NCBI GenBank assembly: GCA_023101885.1
Contig: JALPQD010000054.1
Coordinates: forward strand, 1,228,893 to 1,292,892
Direction of reading: 5' to 3'
DNA: 64,000 nucleotides
From: Typhlomys cinereus
Lineage: Eukaryota; Chordata; Mammalia; Rodentia; Platacanthomyidae
The notes beneath the pieces are model-generated. The model worked only from the letters and a program-made list of their open reading frames with translations. It made no database searches and had not been told where the DNA came from. The translations under genes were made by a program, and so were the position numbers. Below, in pieces: positions 19,211 through 31,800 of this stretch; the stretch's first letter is position 1; every line of letters starts with the position of its first letter.

Positions 19211-22200
19211 TGTGTTGTTTGTTTACATTTTTTATTTATTTAAGGGTGTGGAGATAGGGTATATACTTGTATACCAAGGTACATAGCATATGGGACAACT
19301 TTTGAAAGTCGGTTCTCTCCTTTCACCATGTGGGCTTCTGAGGATGGATCTCAGATCACCAGGTCTTTAATCCCAGGTCAGAGAGTTAGCTGCGTCTAAG
19401 CAGAACTAAAGAACTGCAGGACAGCAGAGCGACAGATGAGGGCAGATGGCGGATGAATAGAGCAGGGAAAGGTGCAGACAGAAAGAGGGGACGTATCCTG
19501 AATGGGAGAAGTGGCATGAGGGGCTGGGAGCTGCACCCCAATCAGACCTCCCACCCGTGGGCTGGGGATTGGGAGGATCACCTCAGGAGAAGGCAGTTGC
19601 TCGGGGTCCTGCGTGTCGAGTGCCTGTGTCACCAGCATGTGTCCTAGGATGGTTCGAAGGTGCCGGGCCATGACGGCCTGCTGCTCCAGGCCGCAGTGGT
19701 TCTCAAGGGACAGGATGACAGGGTATGGGGACAGCTGTCGGGGACGGGGGGAGACGATTCAGAACCTCTGCCAGGACCTGCCTTACGCGCAGTGCCCAAC
19801 AAGCAGGTAAAGGCCCGGAGAACCCACTATAAGGAGCCAAGTCCAAAAGACATGGGATAGGCTAGCACGTTTTTGTACATGGAGACTTCAGGGATGGACT
19901 AGAGATGTGGGGGGCAGGCGTGACTTGTTTACGAATGCTGCTTAAGGGGTCATGAGGACCACCTTAGTGATCCTCAAATCTACCCCAACACTTGGGACAG
20001 AGTCCAATCTGACACAACTGCAAAAGCTTACGGAGGCACCATGCTGAACCCAAGTTTACTTTCGGGAAGTCATGAGTAAGACGTTCTTTCTAGACCCCAA
20101 GGCTTTCTTCTGGAGATCAGTAAAGTTGTTAACCATGATGGAGGTAAGAGCATGCCACGCACCTGTTTTACTGCAATCCTCCCACTGCACTAGTGACTGA
20201 AAGAGCTCCGGGCAGCTGGGGGAGCGGTGCGGGGTGTCACTGGGAAGGCCTCGGGTTTGAGCTCAGGGTCGCAGGGACTCACCGTGAAGGCATGGTCGCG
20301 CACAGTTTGGATCACATCTCGGAAGAGGATCTTGGTGGTGAGGGTGTGGCCGTGATAGATGACGGGCTCCCCTCCCGGGCCCTCCCAGCAGTCCAGCTCC
20401 ACACAGCGACACCCCTGGGAAAAGGCCCTGCGATGAACAGACAGACGGATAGATGGGGGGTTGGGGGTATCAGGCCCAGGAAGCCCAGAGGAGGGATAGA
20501 ACCCTGTACCCTTCCCCGAGCCAGGCTGCCAGACACGGTTCCCCCAGCACTATACCGAATATAGGCCTCAGTGCTGCTGGGCCCCCCGAGCTGAGACTCG
20601 GTCAGATAGGTATTGTGCGAGGAGGAGATGAAGTAGTGGGCAAGGGGCTGGTTCATGTCCTGGAATATGCGCGTGTGGGCCTTGTTCAGAACAGCCCCTT
20701 CGGGTGACAGCAGGTACATCATGAAGCCGTCCAGTGTCATCAGCTCGTGGTGCTTGGCTACGGGGAGGAAGGAAACAGCATCAGTCTCGAGGGGATTGTG
20801 TCCAGGTTCAAAGTGCCCCCGTGCTCACTAACTTCATAGTAACCACTAGGCTGACAGACATCTGCTAGACCTGACTCTTCCACCAGCCCTGTGAGAGGAT
20901 GAGTGCATTGATACCTCACGGTGTGGAAATGGAGCCTGGAAAAGGGGGCAGGAACCTACTGGTGTCGGTGATGGTAGGCTCTGCCTGCTGGGAACCCAGG
21001 GCTGCCAGGGCCCCAACCGAGCCCCGTTCACCAGCCCCACCGCCCCGACCCACCGGCCTCATTGAGCTCGTAAGTCTGGATGAGCTGCTGGGCATGGGCC
21101 AGGGTGGCCCCCTCCTCGCCCTGGTCCTCCAGGAACTCCAGCAGCTCAGCGGCGCTGAGCACCATGTCTTCTCCAGAGTAGCTGTGGAAGAGCTCCTCCA
21201 ACTCGGGGCGCTTCAGCAGCCGCCGCAGGAACGCCTCGATCTCAGCCCCCTCCAGCCGCTCGTTGTTGGACTGGTCACACTCCTGCGCAGCAGGGAGGAA
21301 GGGCTCAGGGGAGGCAACACCCTTGGGAACCTGGCCCTGGCTGACACTCCATAACAATTGGGAAGACAGCACCCTGCCCCCCCCAATCCCAAGACACCAG
21401 CCACTCAAGTCCACACCCCTGGTGATTGTAAGAAGGCCTCTTGGGGTCACACACTGTTCATTCGTACCACGACCTATCCCAAGGATCATGATCAAGATGT
21501 GGAATAGTAGTGGTGCCCAGGGCAGGACTGTACCCCTGCGCCAAAGTGATCCTCCACGTGCACGCATTACCAAGAAACGGGCTGGTGGAGTGGAAGGCAG
21601 AGCCGTGGGCCTATGCACAGGTGCATGGGCTCTCCTGTTTCTCCACGACACGTGCTGCTCACACAATCAGCATCCGCTCACGGGTGTCTCTCGTGTTCCC
21701 TAATCCATGCACGAGTTCACCCGAGTGTCCCACAGCTCCCACACGAGACAGCAGAGGTGCTGCATGTGGTACAACGAAGGGGCCCTGTAGGACCCCTCAT
21801 GCCTGTGCGTCCCGTGCACAAGCCACACAACGCAATGCTCTGCAAACAGACAACTCAGGAACAGCTTTGCTATTCACGCTGGAGGCTCCGAGGCGCATGC
21901 CTACCTCTGACTCTACCTGAAGAAAGAAGTTCTGGACCCACTGACCCAGTGGGAGAGAAAAGGTTAACTAGGTCCAGATGTTGTCTTTCTACAGGGAGAG
22001 GAGACACCCTGTCAAACAGACACAAAAACCTGGAGAGGTAATTGAGCTCAGGGGGTACACCTGTAACCCCAGCTATTCAAGAGACCGAGGCAGGAGGATC
22101 ACAAGTTACAACATGGTACAAGGTCAACTTCAGCTGTATAATGAGATCCTGGCTCAGAAAGAAAGAAAAAGAAGGAAAGAGAGAGAGAAAGGAGAGAAAG

Positions 22201-25200
22201 AAAGAAAGAAAGGAAGAAAGAAAGAAGAAAGAAAGAGAAAAAGAAAGAAAGAAAAAGAAAGAAAGATGGAAGAAAGAAAAGGAAGAAGGAAGGAAAGGGG
22301 GAGAAAGATGAGAGACAGGGAGGGCGGGGAGAGAAGAGAAAACTGGAGGGAGTGGGGAGCTAAGGGCGCAGCTGGCAGATGATGGTGGGCGCACCGCCTT
22401 GAAGAGGTGGCAGGCGTAGATGTCGTTGATTACCTTGAAGAGGTGGTAGGCGTACATGTCGTTCATGTCCACGTTGAGCATGCTCAGCAGGCTCTTGATC
22501 TCCTTGAAGCTCATCTTGTTGTCCTGGTTGGCGTCTGCGCGCTGCAGATAGAAGTGGATCCAGGTGTGCGGCTCAGGAAATACCAACGACAGATCGGGCC
22601 CCTTGGCTCACGGGAACAGGCAAGTCAGGGTACCTAGGTCTGGGGGCCCCTTGACCTGAGGCCTTCGGGCAGCTTCCCAAACCAGGAGACCCCCCTCTTG
22701 TCTCTGGAGCGGGAGTTAGTACAGTGGGGTCGGGGTGACTCTCGCCTGTGAGAGGCCCAGGGACCGTCCTGGCCTTGTCCCTGGGGAACCCCGCGGGGCC
22801 CCCAACCCCCCGTCGGGCAGGATATTGGTCGAGCCGCTCGTGCTGGCTCATGGCGTCGATGCGCGCTCGGAGCTTGGCCAGGCCGCGCACCCAGCGTTGC
22901 GCCTCCTCGGCCGTGGGCGCCGCCAGGTCCAGGTTCTTGCGCCGGTCCTTGAAGACGATGGTGAGGCAGCGCGCGGGCGCGAACGCACCCCCGAAGCGCC
23001 GCAGGCCCTCCGACTGGTGGCCCTCGCGCACGGCCTCGATGTGCTGCAGGAAGACTGCGGGGCATAGGGTCGGGTCACAAGGCGAGCCCGGGGCGCCCCC
23101 GCCGGCCGCCCGATGCCACCCCGCCCCGCTCACAGATGTGCTTGGAGGGCGCGTGCGGGACGCGCCGCTGGAACCACACGCTGAGGCCGTCCTCCTGGAG
23201 CCGGTACAGCCGCTCCTGGTGCCAGGTGCGCGAGCGGATCTTGAGAAACTTGGAGCCTCGCAGCATGGCGAGGACGTCCTCATCCTCTGTCAAGCCTGCA
23301 AGAGGACCTGGGGTATTAGGCCCGGCCCTGCAGGGGAACCCCCCGACTCCCACCCCGCCGCCCGGGGCTCTCCGAAGGGCAGAACTGGCCTACCAGCAGT
23401 CTTTTCCTGATGTGAATGTGCAGCAATCAGGAAACTAACTAGTCTCACTATCTAACCTAAATCTCTCTTGCTGCAACTCAAGCTCCTTGAACCTACTTTC
23501 TCAAAATGAACAGAGGCCAGGAGAAGTCGCTCTGCCTCCATCCAAGTGACAGGCCAAACACTCAAGAAGTGACCTGCCTGGCTGGTCTGCAGTACCCTGG
23601 ACCCCTGCACCGCAAGACCCCTCTGCAGTATCCACCTTCCAGCTCAGCAGGGCCGGCAGTGGGAGGTGGGGGAAGAGCAGAATTTACACTCAGGACTCTG
23701 AGGAGTAAAGTTCAGCTGTGCTACCAGGGGGCCCCTCAGGCTGTGGAACGTGAGCTAAGTCTCCTCACTTCCGACAGGGAGATGAGACCACCTTCTGCCC
23801 TTGGGGGGCTTACATTTCCCAGGACTTACTTCCTTGAATTCAGATTCCTGCAGCCTCTGCCACCTCAGTAATGGGATTTGGAGATTACAGGGAAATTTTG
23901 TTATCTTCTTTCTCCCTCCTCAAACCTCTTCTTCCTCCTCCTCTCCTTTCCTTCCTGCTTCTCATTTTTGTTTTGTTTGTTTACATGGTCCTGAGGTCAT
24001 GCACCTCAAACTGCTCTAACAGTAGCTCCCCGTGGGATGGAGACTACTGTGAATGCCCATGGCCCAACCCTATAGGTGCCCATCGCGGCCTTGGAGAGAT
24101 CAGCTCCCGTCACAGCTCAAAGCCCGGAGCCCTGTGCTGCCAGCCCTGCCAAGCCAGCCTGCAAAGGATTGTGAGCCATTCAAGGGTTACCGGCCAGCAC
24201 AACAGGAGAGAAGGAAGCCAGGCGCCCTTGCGGCAAGCCCACGCCCTGTGGAACTAGGGGACAGCCAGCAGCAGATGGGGGCCCAGAGTTTCCAGAGGAC
24301 AGGAATTCGGGTCTGGATGTGAAGTGGCCACATTTTTTTTTATGTTGGCAACTAAATCAAATTGCAAAAACAAACCCAAACCACTGTGGGCCAAATAAAA
24401 TTGAACAGCATTCCTCTCTTCTTCCTCCATTTCTTTCTTTAAAGAGAGAGAGAGAGAGAGAGAGAGAAACGCATGCACCATGTGGGCTTCCAGATATTGA
24501 ACTCAGGTCTCCAAGTTTTCCGCAGATACCTGACTCGCTGAGCTCTCACAGCTTCCCTTCCTTTTGTGACCCAGGTTCTCAATCTTAGTCCAGGATGGTC
24601 TCAACTCCTCCTGCCTTGACCTCTGGTGCGCTGGGATCACAGGCATGAGCTACTTTACCCAGCCCCCCTTGTGGGTTTTTTAAAAATATATATTTATTTG
24701 TTTTAGTTATTTTGCGTGTGTGTGCACAGGCTCGTGCATATCAGAGGGCACTGTGTGTGCGCCTGTGGAGGTCCAAGGGCGACTTCAGGAATCATCCTGG
24801 ATTGGCTCTCAGATTTCCCAAACTCTGCCTTCTAGAGTCCGAAGTGCGGCCACCATTTTTTTTCCCCACGTGGGACTGGAACTCAAGTCTTCACCCCTGA
24901 GTCATCTCTCCAGGGCTGGGTTTGTCACTGTGATCACAAGGGATCCTCCTTCACTTACCCAAAGACAAACTCTGACTCGAGGAATCAGTTCCAAATCCCT
25001 GGGTCTCTCACTCTCCTCCCCCCAACTGTGTGTCGTTTGATGCTGAGCTCCTCAAGGACAAGCTCGGCCACCGCCTCTTCCGGTAAGCCTTCCTTGATTT
25101 GTCCAGAAATCCAAGTTCTCCCTCCTTAACCACCAACCACACTTTTTTCTTAAAAAAAAAAAAAAAAAAGTTAAGCCTGCAATCCCAGCACTCAAGGTAA

Positions 25201-28200
25201 GGTATGACAACTATGAGTTAGTTTTTGGTTGGCCTGAGCCACAGAATGAGCTCCTGTTGCAAAACAAGCAAAACAAGAATGAGAAACAAGAGAAAAGGAA
25301 GAGGAAGAGGAGAAGGGGAAGGAGGAAGAGAAGATAAGGAGACACAGATGAAATCCCCAAGTCTCATTACTGAGGAGGCAGAGGCACAGAAATATGAATT
25401 CAAGGAACTAACAACCACAATCAACAAAAACCCACTGGCACCATTGCAAAAATATTTTACCTAGTGTCAGGAGACTGAGAAGCCTGAGGGCAGAATGTGG
25501 TCTTATCTCCCAGAGTGACAGGTAAGGAATTACAGTTCCATGTTGCCACCCTCGGTAGCTTGAGAAGCACTCCTAGACTTTCGGGGACTGACTTAGGTCC
25601 AAATGAGATACATTTCAAGGTTAGCCAGTTTCAAAGCAGAGTTTGAGATTTTAGGAGAGGTTTTTTTATATTGGCTTGGGCACTAGGGTCAGGAGAAAGA
25701 GAGATGTTAAACTAAGAAAAGAATACAAAACATAGGCTAGAAGGATGGCTCAGGGGTGAAGACTCTGCCTTGCAAGCAGAAGGTCCTGAGTTCAGATTTC
25801 AGGTCCCACATTAAAAAAATAAAAATGTAAGATAAACTCAAGACCATAGGTACGGACATCTGCAAGACAGGGTCCCAGAAAGACAGACCCCAGTGTGGGG
25901 ATAGGCTCCCCAAAGGGAGAAGAAACAAGACATTTTCTCAGCCTCTCCCCCAGCATTTATCCAGCTGGTGTTTATGGAAAGACTGGCAGCTGGACAGGCT
26001 GTGTGCAGTGCATTCCGCCCCAGCCCTGCTCCAGCTTCCTGAGTTCAAAGCTGAGGTCCGGGGATCAGGGCTCTCGACTTTGGGACCTTTGGCAATGGTG
26101 CAAGGGATTCACCTGGGGCCTGAGTTCTCATCCGGAAGGTGTGGCCGCAGCTGGGGGACTGTCTTCTGGAAGATTACCTCATGGCTGTGCGTGTGCGCGT
26201 GCGCGCGTGCATGTGCGCGTGTTTGAGAAGGCCAAGAGTCAGGCTCAGGTGTTATTCCTCAGGAGCCCCTACTTGTTTTCTGAGCAGAGCCTTGGTCCTG
26301 GCAGCCTGTTAGCCCCCGAGATCCCCCTATGTCCACCTCAGAGATCTGGGATTATAGGCACCTGTTACCCTGCTGGCTTTTTAGGTAGGGCTGGGGATTG
26401 AACTCGGGTCCTTATGCTATGTAGCCAGGGTTGTTGGCCTTTGAACGCTCAGCAGTCTTCTGCCTTAGCCTCTAGGAGCTGCTACAGAGCAGTCCCAAGG
26501 GTCTTCCGGTTTGGTGCCCCCGTGGTGCCCTCCTGGTCAGGACAGGCAATGTCAGAACCATTCCCTCCTACGGCCCCCTTCTCAACACATCCAGGCAATT
26601 TCTGAAGTCTGCTCCAGAGAAGCAACAGGGTGGGGACAGAGCTTGTGATGGCTGGGCCCACCCCCTCCACTCCCTCAGCCAGGGAAAGGCTCCTTAGCGG
26701 AGGCCACCTCCCCTAAGCAGTCCAGTCCTCTAACGCCAAACCCATGGGGGGGGACGGGGGCAGTGAAAGACTAAGGCCGGAAATAGAGGTGAGTCACAGT
26801 GGGCCTGCTTTGTCCAGAGGCTTCTGCAAACAGGCCACCGAGACAGGCAGCTCTGCGCCCCCATGGCCCACACTGGAGTACATTTCCACACTGAATCTCC
26901 CCAATGCACTGCGTTATTTCCCCCCACCCCAGCCCTGGAGCAGGGGAGAATGATAGTCCAGGTTACCCGCCCAAGGAGCTCTGATCTCTGGACCACACTG
27001 CCCCTCAGTCACACACCCACAGAAAAGCCAAACAGAGCTGGGTGTGGTGGTTCACGCCCGAAATCTCAGTGCTTTGGGAGGGTGAGGCAGGATTGCCAAG
27101 AGTATGAGGCCAGCCTGGGCTACAGTGTGAGATCCTGCTTCACCCAAAAAGACCCTGACCCAACCAAAAAAGACCCTGTCCCAACCAAAAAAGTAAACAG
27201 GAAGAAAAGGTCAAAGGGTGAGCTACCAGGCTAGACCAGAGGCTGGGTCCCAGCAGGTGCTTCTAAGCAGGGTGAGCAGAGATGAGAATCAGCAAGGCTA
27301 GCAGAAGGCCCAGGTGCCAGGGCACTGCCCTGGGGAGGATCCTGCCCTCCACCAGCCACCCAGGAAATGAGTAGATCCTGCTGGGCCCAAACCCACAGAT
27401 GTCTCGACCTGGTTCCTGCCAGCTCTGAACAGGTGCATGGCCTCCCACGTCCTGATGTGTCTGTGGGTTTCTACCTGACCCTGGGCCAGAGCCAGTCTCG
27501 AGGGTAGGTGGAGGAATAATCATGAAATAAAACAGGAAAAAAAATGAAGGCAGAGAGCCAGAAGGTGGGAACGACCCCGGCGTCCATCAGAGATGAATGG
27601 ATAAGGGGATTGATTGCCACTCAGCTGTCAGAAGGGAGAGCCGCAAGCTGAGGTGATGTAATCTCAGCCTTGAGGAGTTCTAGAGCCAGCCTGGGCTACG
27701 TGACAAGACTGTCTCCAAACCAAAACAAAACAGGAAACCTGGAGCAGGCCGCAACAGGAACCCTGAAAAACCTGATGCAAACGGTGTTAGCCCCCAGGGC
27801 ATACATACGGCATGGTTCCACGCTATCAGCCCAGAACAGGCAACTTCAGAGAGATCACAGGGGAAGGAACACGGAGCTTAATAGTCTGTGAAAAGGCTTT
27901 GGAAAGGGGTAATGGCCGTGACCACGGGCTGTGGGAACATAAATTCCACCAACGGCCATTTACAAGTAGACAGGCTTGGGCCAGCAAGATCGCTCCAGGG
28001 GTACAGCGCTCCAGGGGTCCACGTGCTGGAAGGAGAGAACTGACTTCCAAAAACTGTCCCCTCACCTCCACCCGTGGGCAATCGCATGCGTGTATATGCA
28101 TCTCTCAAACAAATAAACATATATTCAAAAAAGAAGCGGATAAGTTGCCATTTCTCTTTTCTTTTTTCAGTCTTCACCTGCTGAGCCATCTCTTTTCAGG

Positions 28201-28784
28201 GTGCCTGCCCTCCTGGGCCCACATTGTCCAACTCCAAACTTCTCCCAGCCAGGACTGAGGCACCTGTGGCCCACAGAGCATGGTCAGCTCAATCCCGGAC
28301 ACTGTCCATCGTTCAGCTTGCTTCTAAAGACCAAAGGGTCCATGCCCAGTGTACGTAAGGGGTGGGCCCTAAATTCTTGATGCCACCTGCATCTGGGCAG
28401 TTTGTGGGTTTGTGTGGTTTGGGTGGACCCCGTGAGAGACGGGAGACGGCCTCGTGCCAGAGCTCGAGCTAGAAGGGGCTGCTGTATCTCATCCTTGTCA
28501 CAGGTGGGTCACTGAGGTTCAGAGAGGGCAAACTGCGTGTTGAAAACTGTGGGCACCCAAGACAGAGATGATGCAGGGACTTGCTAGGGGTCAGAGGTCA
28601 GTGCAGTGGAGAGGAACTGTGAGGCTCAAAGCATGTTACCAAGGGTGGTATGCAGAGGGAGGGGTTGGTTCTAGGCAGAGGGCACGTAAGGGTGGGCCGT
28701 GTGGGTACATGGAGGGGGTGTGCGTGTGTTTGTTTAGGCAAGTGAGTGAGGTAGAAGGTGAGTCAGCCTAGGGAGGACGAGAGG

Positions 28785-28818
<34 letters not shown>

Positions 28819-31800
28819 AGTGCACGCTCAGGAAGGGCACACGGCTCCAACAGGAATGTGAAACATGCAGAAACAGGGCAGCTCACAGCTACTGCCAAAG
28901 CAAAGGTGGGGGCGGGGAGCAGGGTTTCCTGGTATCTGGGTGCTAGAAAGAGTCAAGGTTCCAGTCACCTTTCCACCCCAATTTCCTAGCTGGCCCCTTG
29001 TCCCTTTCCCAGCTGATTCCACATGGAGGCTGGAGGGAGGGAACACTTAGCAGTGGAATAATAACATTCCTGGGAGAATCAAGAAAGGCAGGAAGGGAAG
29101 GTGGGGCTCCTGCCATGGCCCGGGGACCAGGGCAGTGAGGGTGAGGCGCCTTCTGGGCTTGGAGAGGCCGGTAAGGGAGTGGGGAGGTCACAAGGCTGCC
29201 CTGCCCGTCCCAACGCCCAAGCCAGGCACCTGCCAGATCTGAGGTCACTTGAAGACCCCCCACTCCTAACCCCCTCTTTTCTACCACCCTCACTCCTGAC
29301 AGCCCAACGCACCCTGAAGGGGCCGCCCCAAGCCAGCCATCGGGAAAGCCTCCTTGCCCAGGGGTGTGCGAGCCAGGAAGGGTGGGAATAGGATTGTGCC
29401 TACTCAGCCCCCTGCCTACTGAGGATTAGGGGTCTGGGTGGAGCATCGGGACACAAGCAAAGACAGGGCTGGGGAAATGGGGCTGCTGCCCCAAATTAAG
29501 GGAACCCATTAAATGTGAATTTAAGATAAGCAGCAAACACTTTTTTATATTAGCATGTTCCATGGGGCTGGGTATGGAGCTCAGTGGTGGGTACTTGGCT
29601 GACACACTCAAGGCCCTGGGTTCCATCCTTAGTACCCTCTGTGTGTGCGTGTGTGCATGCGTGCATGTGTGTGTGCGCATGCGTGTGCGTGCATATGCAT
29701 GTGTATCTGTATCCATGTGCATGTGTTCCAAATTATTCAGTGTTCATCTGAAATCCAATCTTAACTCAGTATCCTGCATTTTCTTTAGCAGCCTAAGAAG
29801 GACACCGGAGCAGACGGGCAAGGAAGAGTGGGAGCGCGGCAGCTGCCCCTCCTCAGACAAGCTTCTCCTTCACTCTGTGTTAGGAACCTGGGCTATGGGC
29901 AATACCACCTGGGTTTTTGGTTTTTGTTTTCTTTTAGACAGGGTCTGGCTATGTAGCCCTTGCTGGCCCAGGCTTGGTCTCCTGCCTCTCCAGCGTTGGG
30001 GTTCCAGGTCTGGGTCACCACACCCAGCTTTCTGCTGGCCTTGAACCCTGACTGAGCAAGTCATCAGACTTTTCTGGACCCAAGTTTCCTCATTGGAAAA
30101 TGAGGCTCTTAGTAGGCGCCTCACATGATGCTGAGCATGAACTGTGCTTGACACAGTGTTATGAGGGTGTTAACTCAGGTAATAAGGGGTGCCATTGAAA
30201 CCTCAACTACGATGGTAGTCAGCTGCTGCCTCTTAACCGCTACCTTGGCAGGAACAACACCCCTCTACCTCCACTCTCCCACAGTCACTGAGGAGGGCCT
30301 GAAGTAGGAGGCTCTGCCAAGCTCAACAATGTTCCAGGACCCCCTGAGCCCCATCCCTGCTGAGCCGGCCCATCCCAGAGCTGTACAGATGGCTTTCACT
30401 CATTACCCCCACCCCCTTGGCCTGGTTCCCACTACTGTAACCCTAGGGGCCTCTCTCTCCCTTGGGTTCCCCTGAACTATTCCCTGCCCTAGTTCCTTGG
30501 CCTGAAATAAAATCTGTTCTCTCAGCCTGGGTGGGGTGATCAGGGTCATCTTGGGAGGGATAGCATCTCTCCTGGGAGTCAAGCTACCGGGGGCAGGCCT
30601 CGTCCTTAGACCCTGTCAGCGGGGACTGGCCCTTGGGACCTCAAAGTTTTGTCTCTGTTCTTTCGCTGGCTCAGCACGATGCTTAACACAGCCTGAGGAA
30701 GGGGTACGTCCTACAGACTAGCATTCCTCTTTCCCTGGTCACCCAGTGTTGGGAGGGGACGGAGATGACATTCTGATATACACACAGTGCTTGACACTTC
30801 ACTCGGCTCCTGTGCAGCCTTACTCAGCTGCCGCGTGCCGAGTTGGCACTGTAATTATATGTCTACATGATTCTGCCCGCTGTACCATGCACCCCGAGGG
30901 CAAGACATCATGCTTCTTTGTAGCTTCAGCCCTGACCCGGCATCTTAGCCGCATATGGAGCTCAACAAACAGGCATGGAAAGAAGACACAGCAGCTGCCA
31001 CCAACAGCCACGACTCTGCTATGGACAAAAGGCCCAGCTGTTTCTCCAGCTTCCCAAGAGAGGGCACCAGCCAGCCTTGATGGCAGACGTGAGCCTCTCC
31101 CCAGCCATCCTGCCACAAAACAGTGCCACTGCTAATCAAAGGCATCCTTCAGACCACACATCAAGAAGTCATCCCAGTCTAGCCCCTAGCCCCTGGAGTC
31201 CACCTTTCCTCTTCCTTCCCAAGCTTGAGTTCCAAAACTTCTTCCCCAGATACTCCTCTGACTTCCTCCTACCAGTCCCCATCTCCCCCCTGCCTTGATC
31301 AACTCACCCCCACAACTCACTGCTACTACGCAATTCCTGCCAGAGGCCTTGTCGAGGTCCCTACTTTCATCTAAATCAAGTTCACAACTCTAGACCTATC
31401 TCTCCTTTGTCCTCACCAGCTCCCCTCCACCTCTGGGGTTCACAGCAAGAGCCCTCTGTCTCCCCAGCATCATACTTGGCCTCTCCCTTCCAAGTCCTGT
31501 TCCTGGCCCCGTCTTCTGACCGCTTTGCTCCGTCGTTGGCTCTCTAAGGGACAAGGCTGTATGCCCTGTGTGTTGCTGAGCCCCTGGGCAGAGCATGCTA
31601 TGGGCACTTAATCACTGGTATCCTCTTGCATGAACTGAATGGAGGGCACAGGAGAGATCTTGTCTCAAGCACAGTGAGCAAAAATCCTTGGGAATGAGTT
31701 TAGGACCCCTAAATTGTGGTCGAGGTTGGCAATTCATGTGTACCACTTCAGCCCCAGCACTCTGGTTTATAAAGTGCTTTCATCGATATCCTCTGTCCAA

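Noticed and set aside
20415..20427. Alternative acceptor for PLCD3 exon 7 at 20415
   Set aside because: It would drop AFSQ and leave the split Arg codon from exon 6 out of frame.
30500..30520. Polyadenylation signal of an extra plus-strand gene in PLCD3 intron 1
   Set aside because: AATAAAA is present, but no coding exon or splice pattern precedes it; treated as chance.
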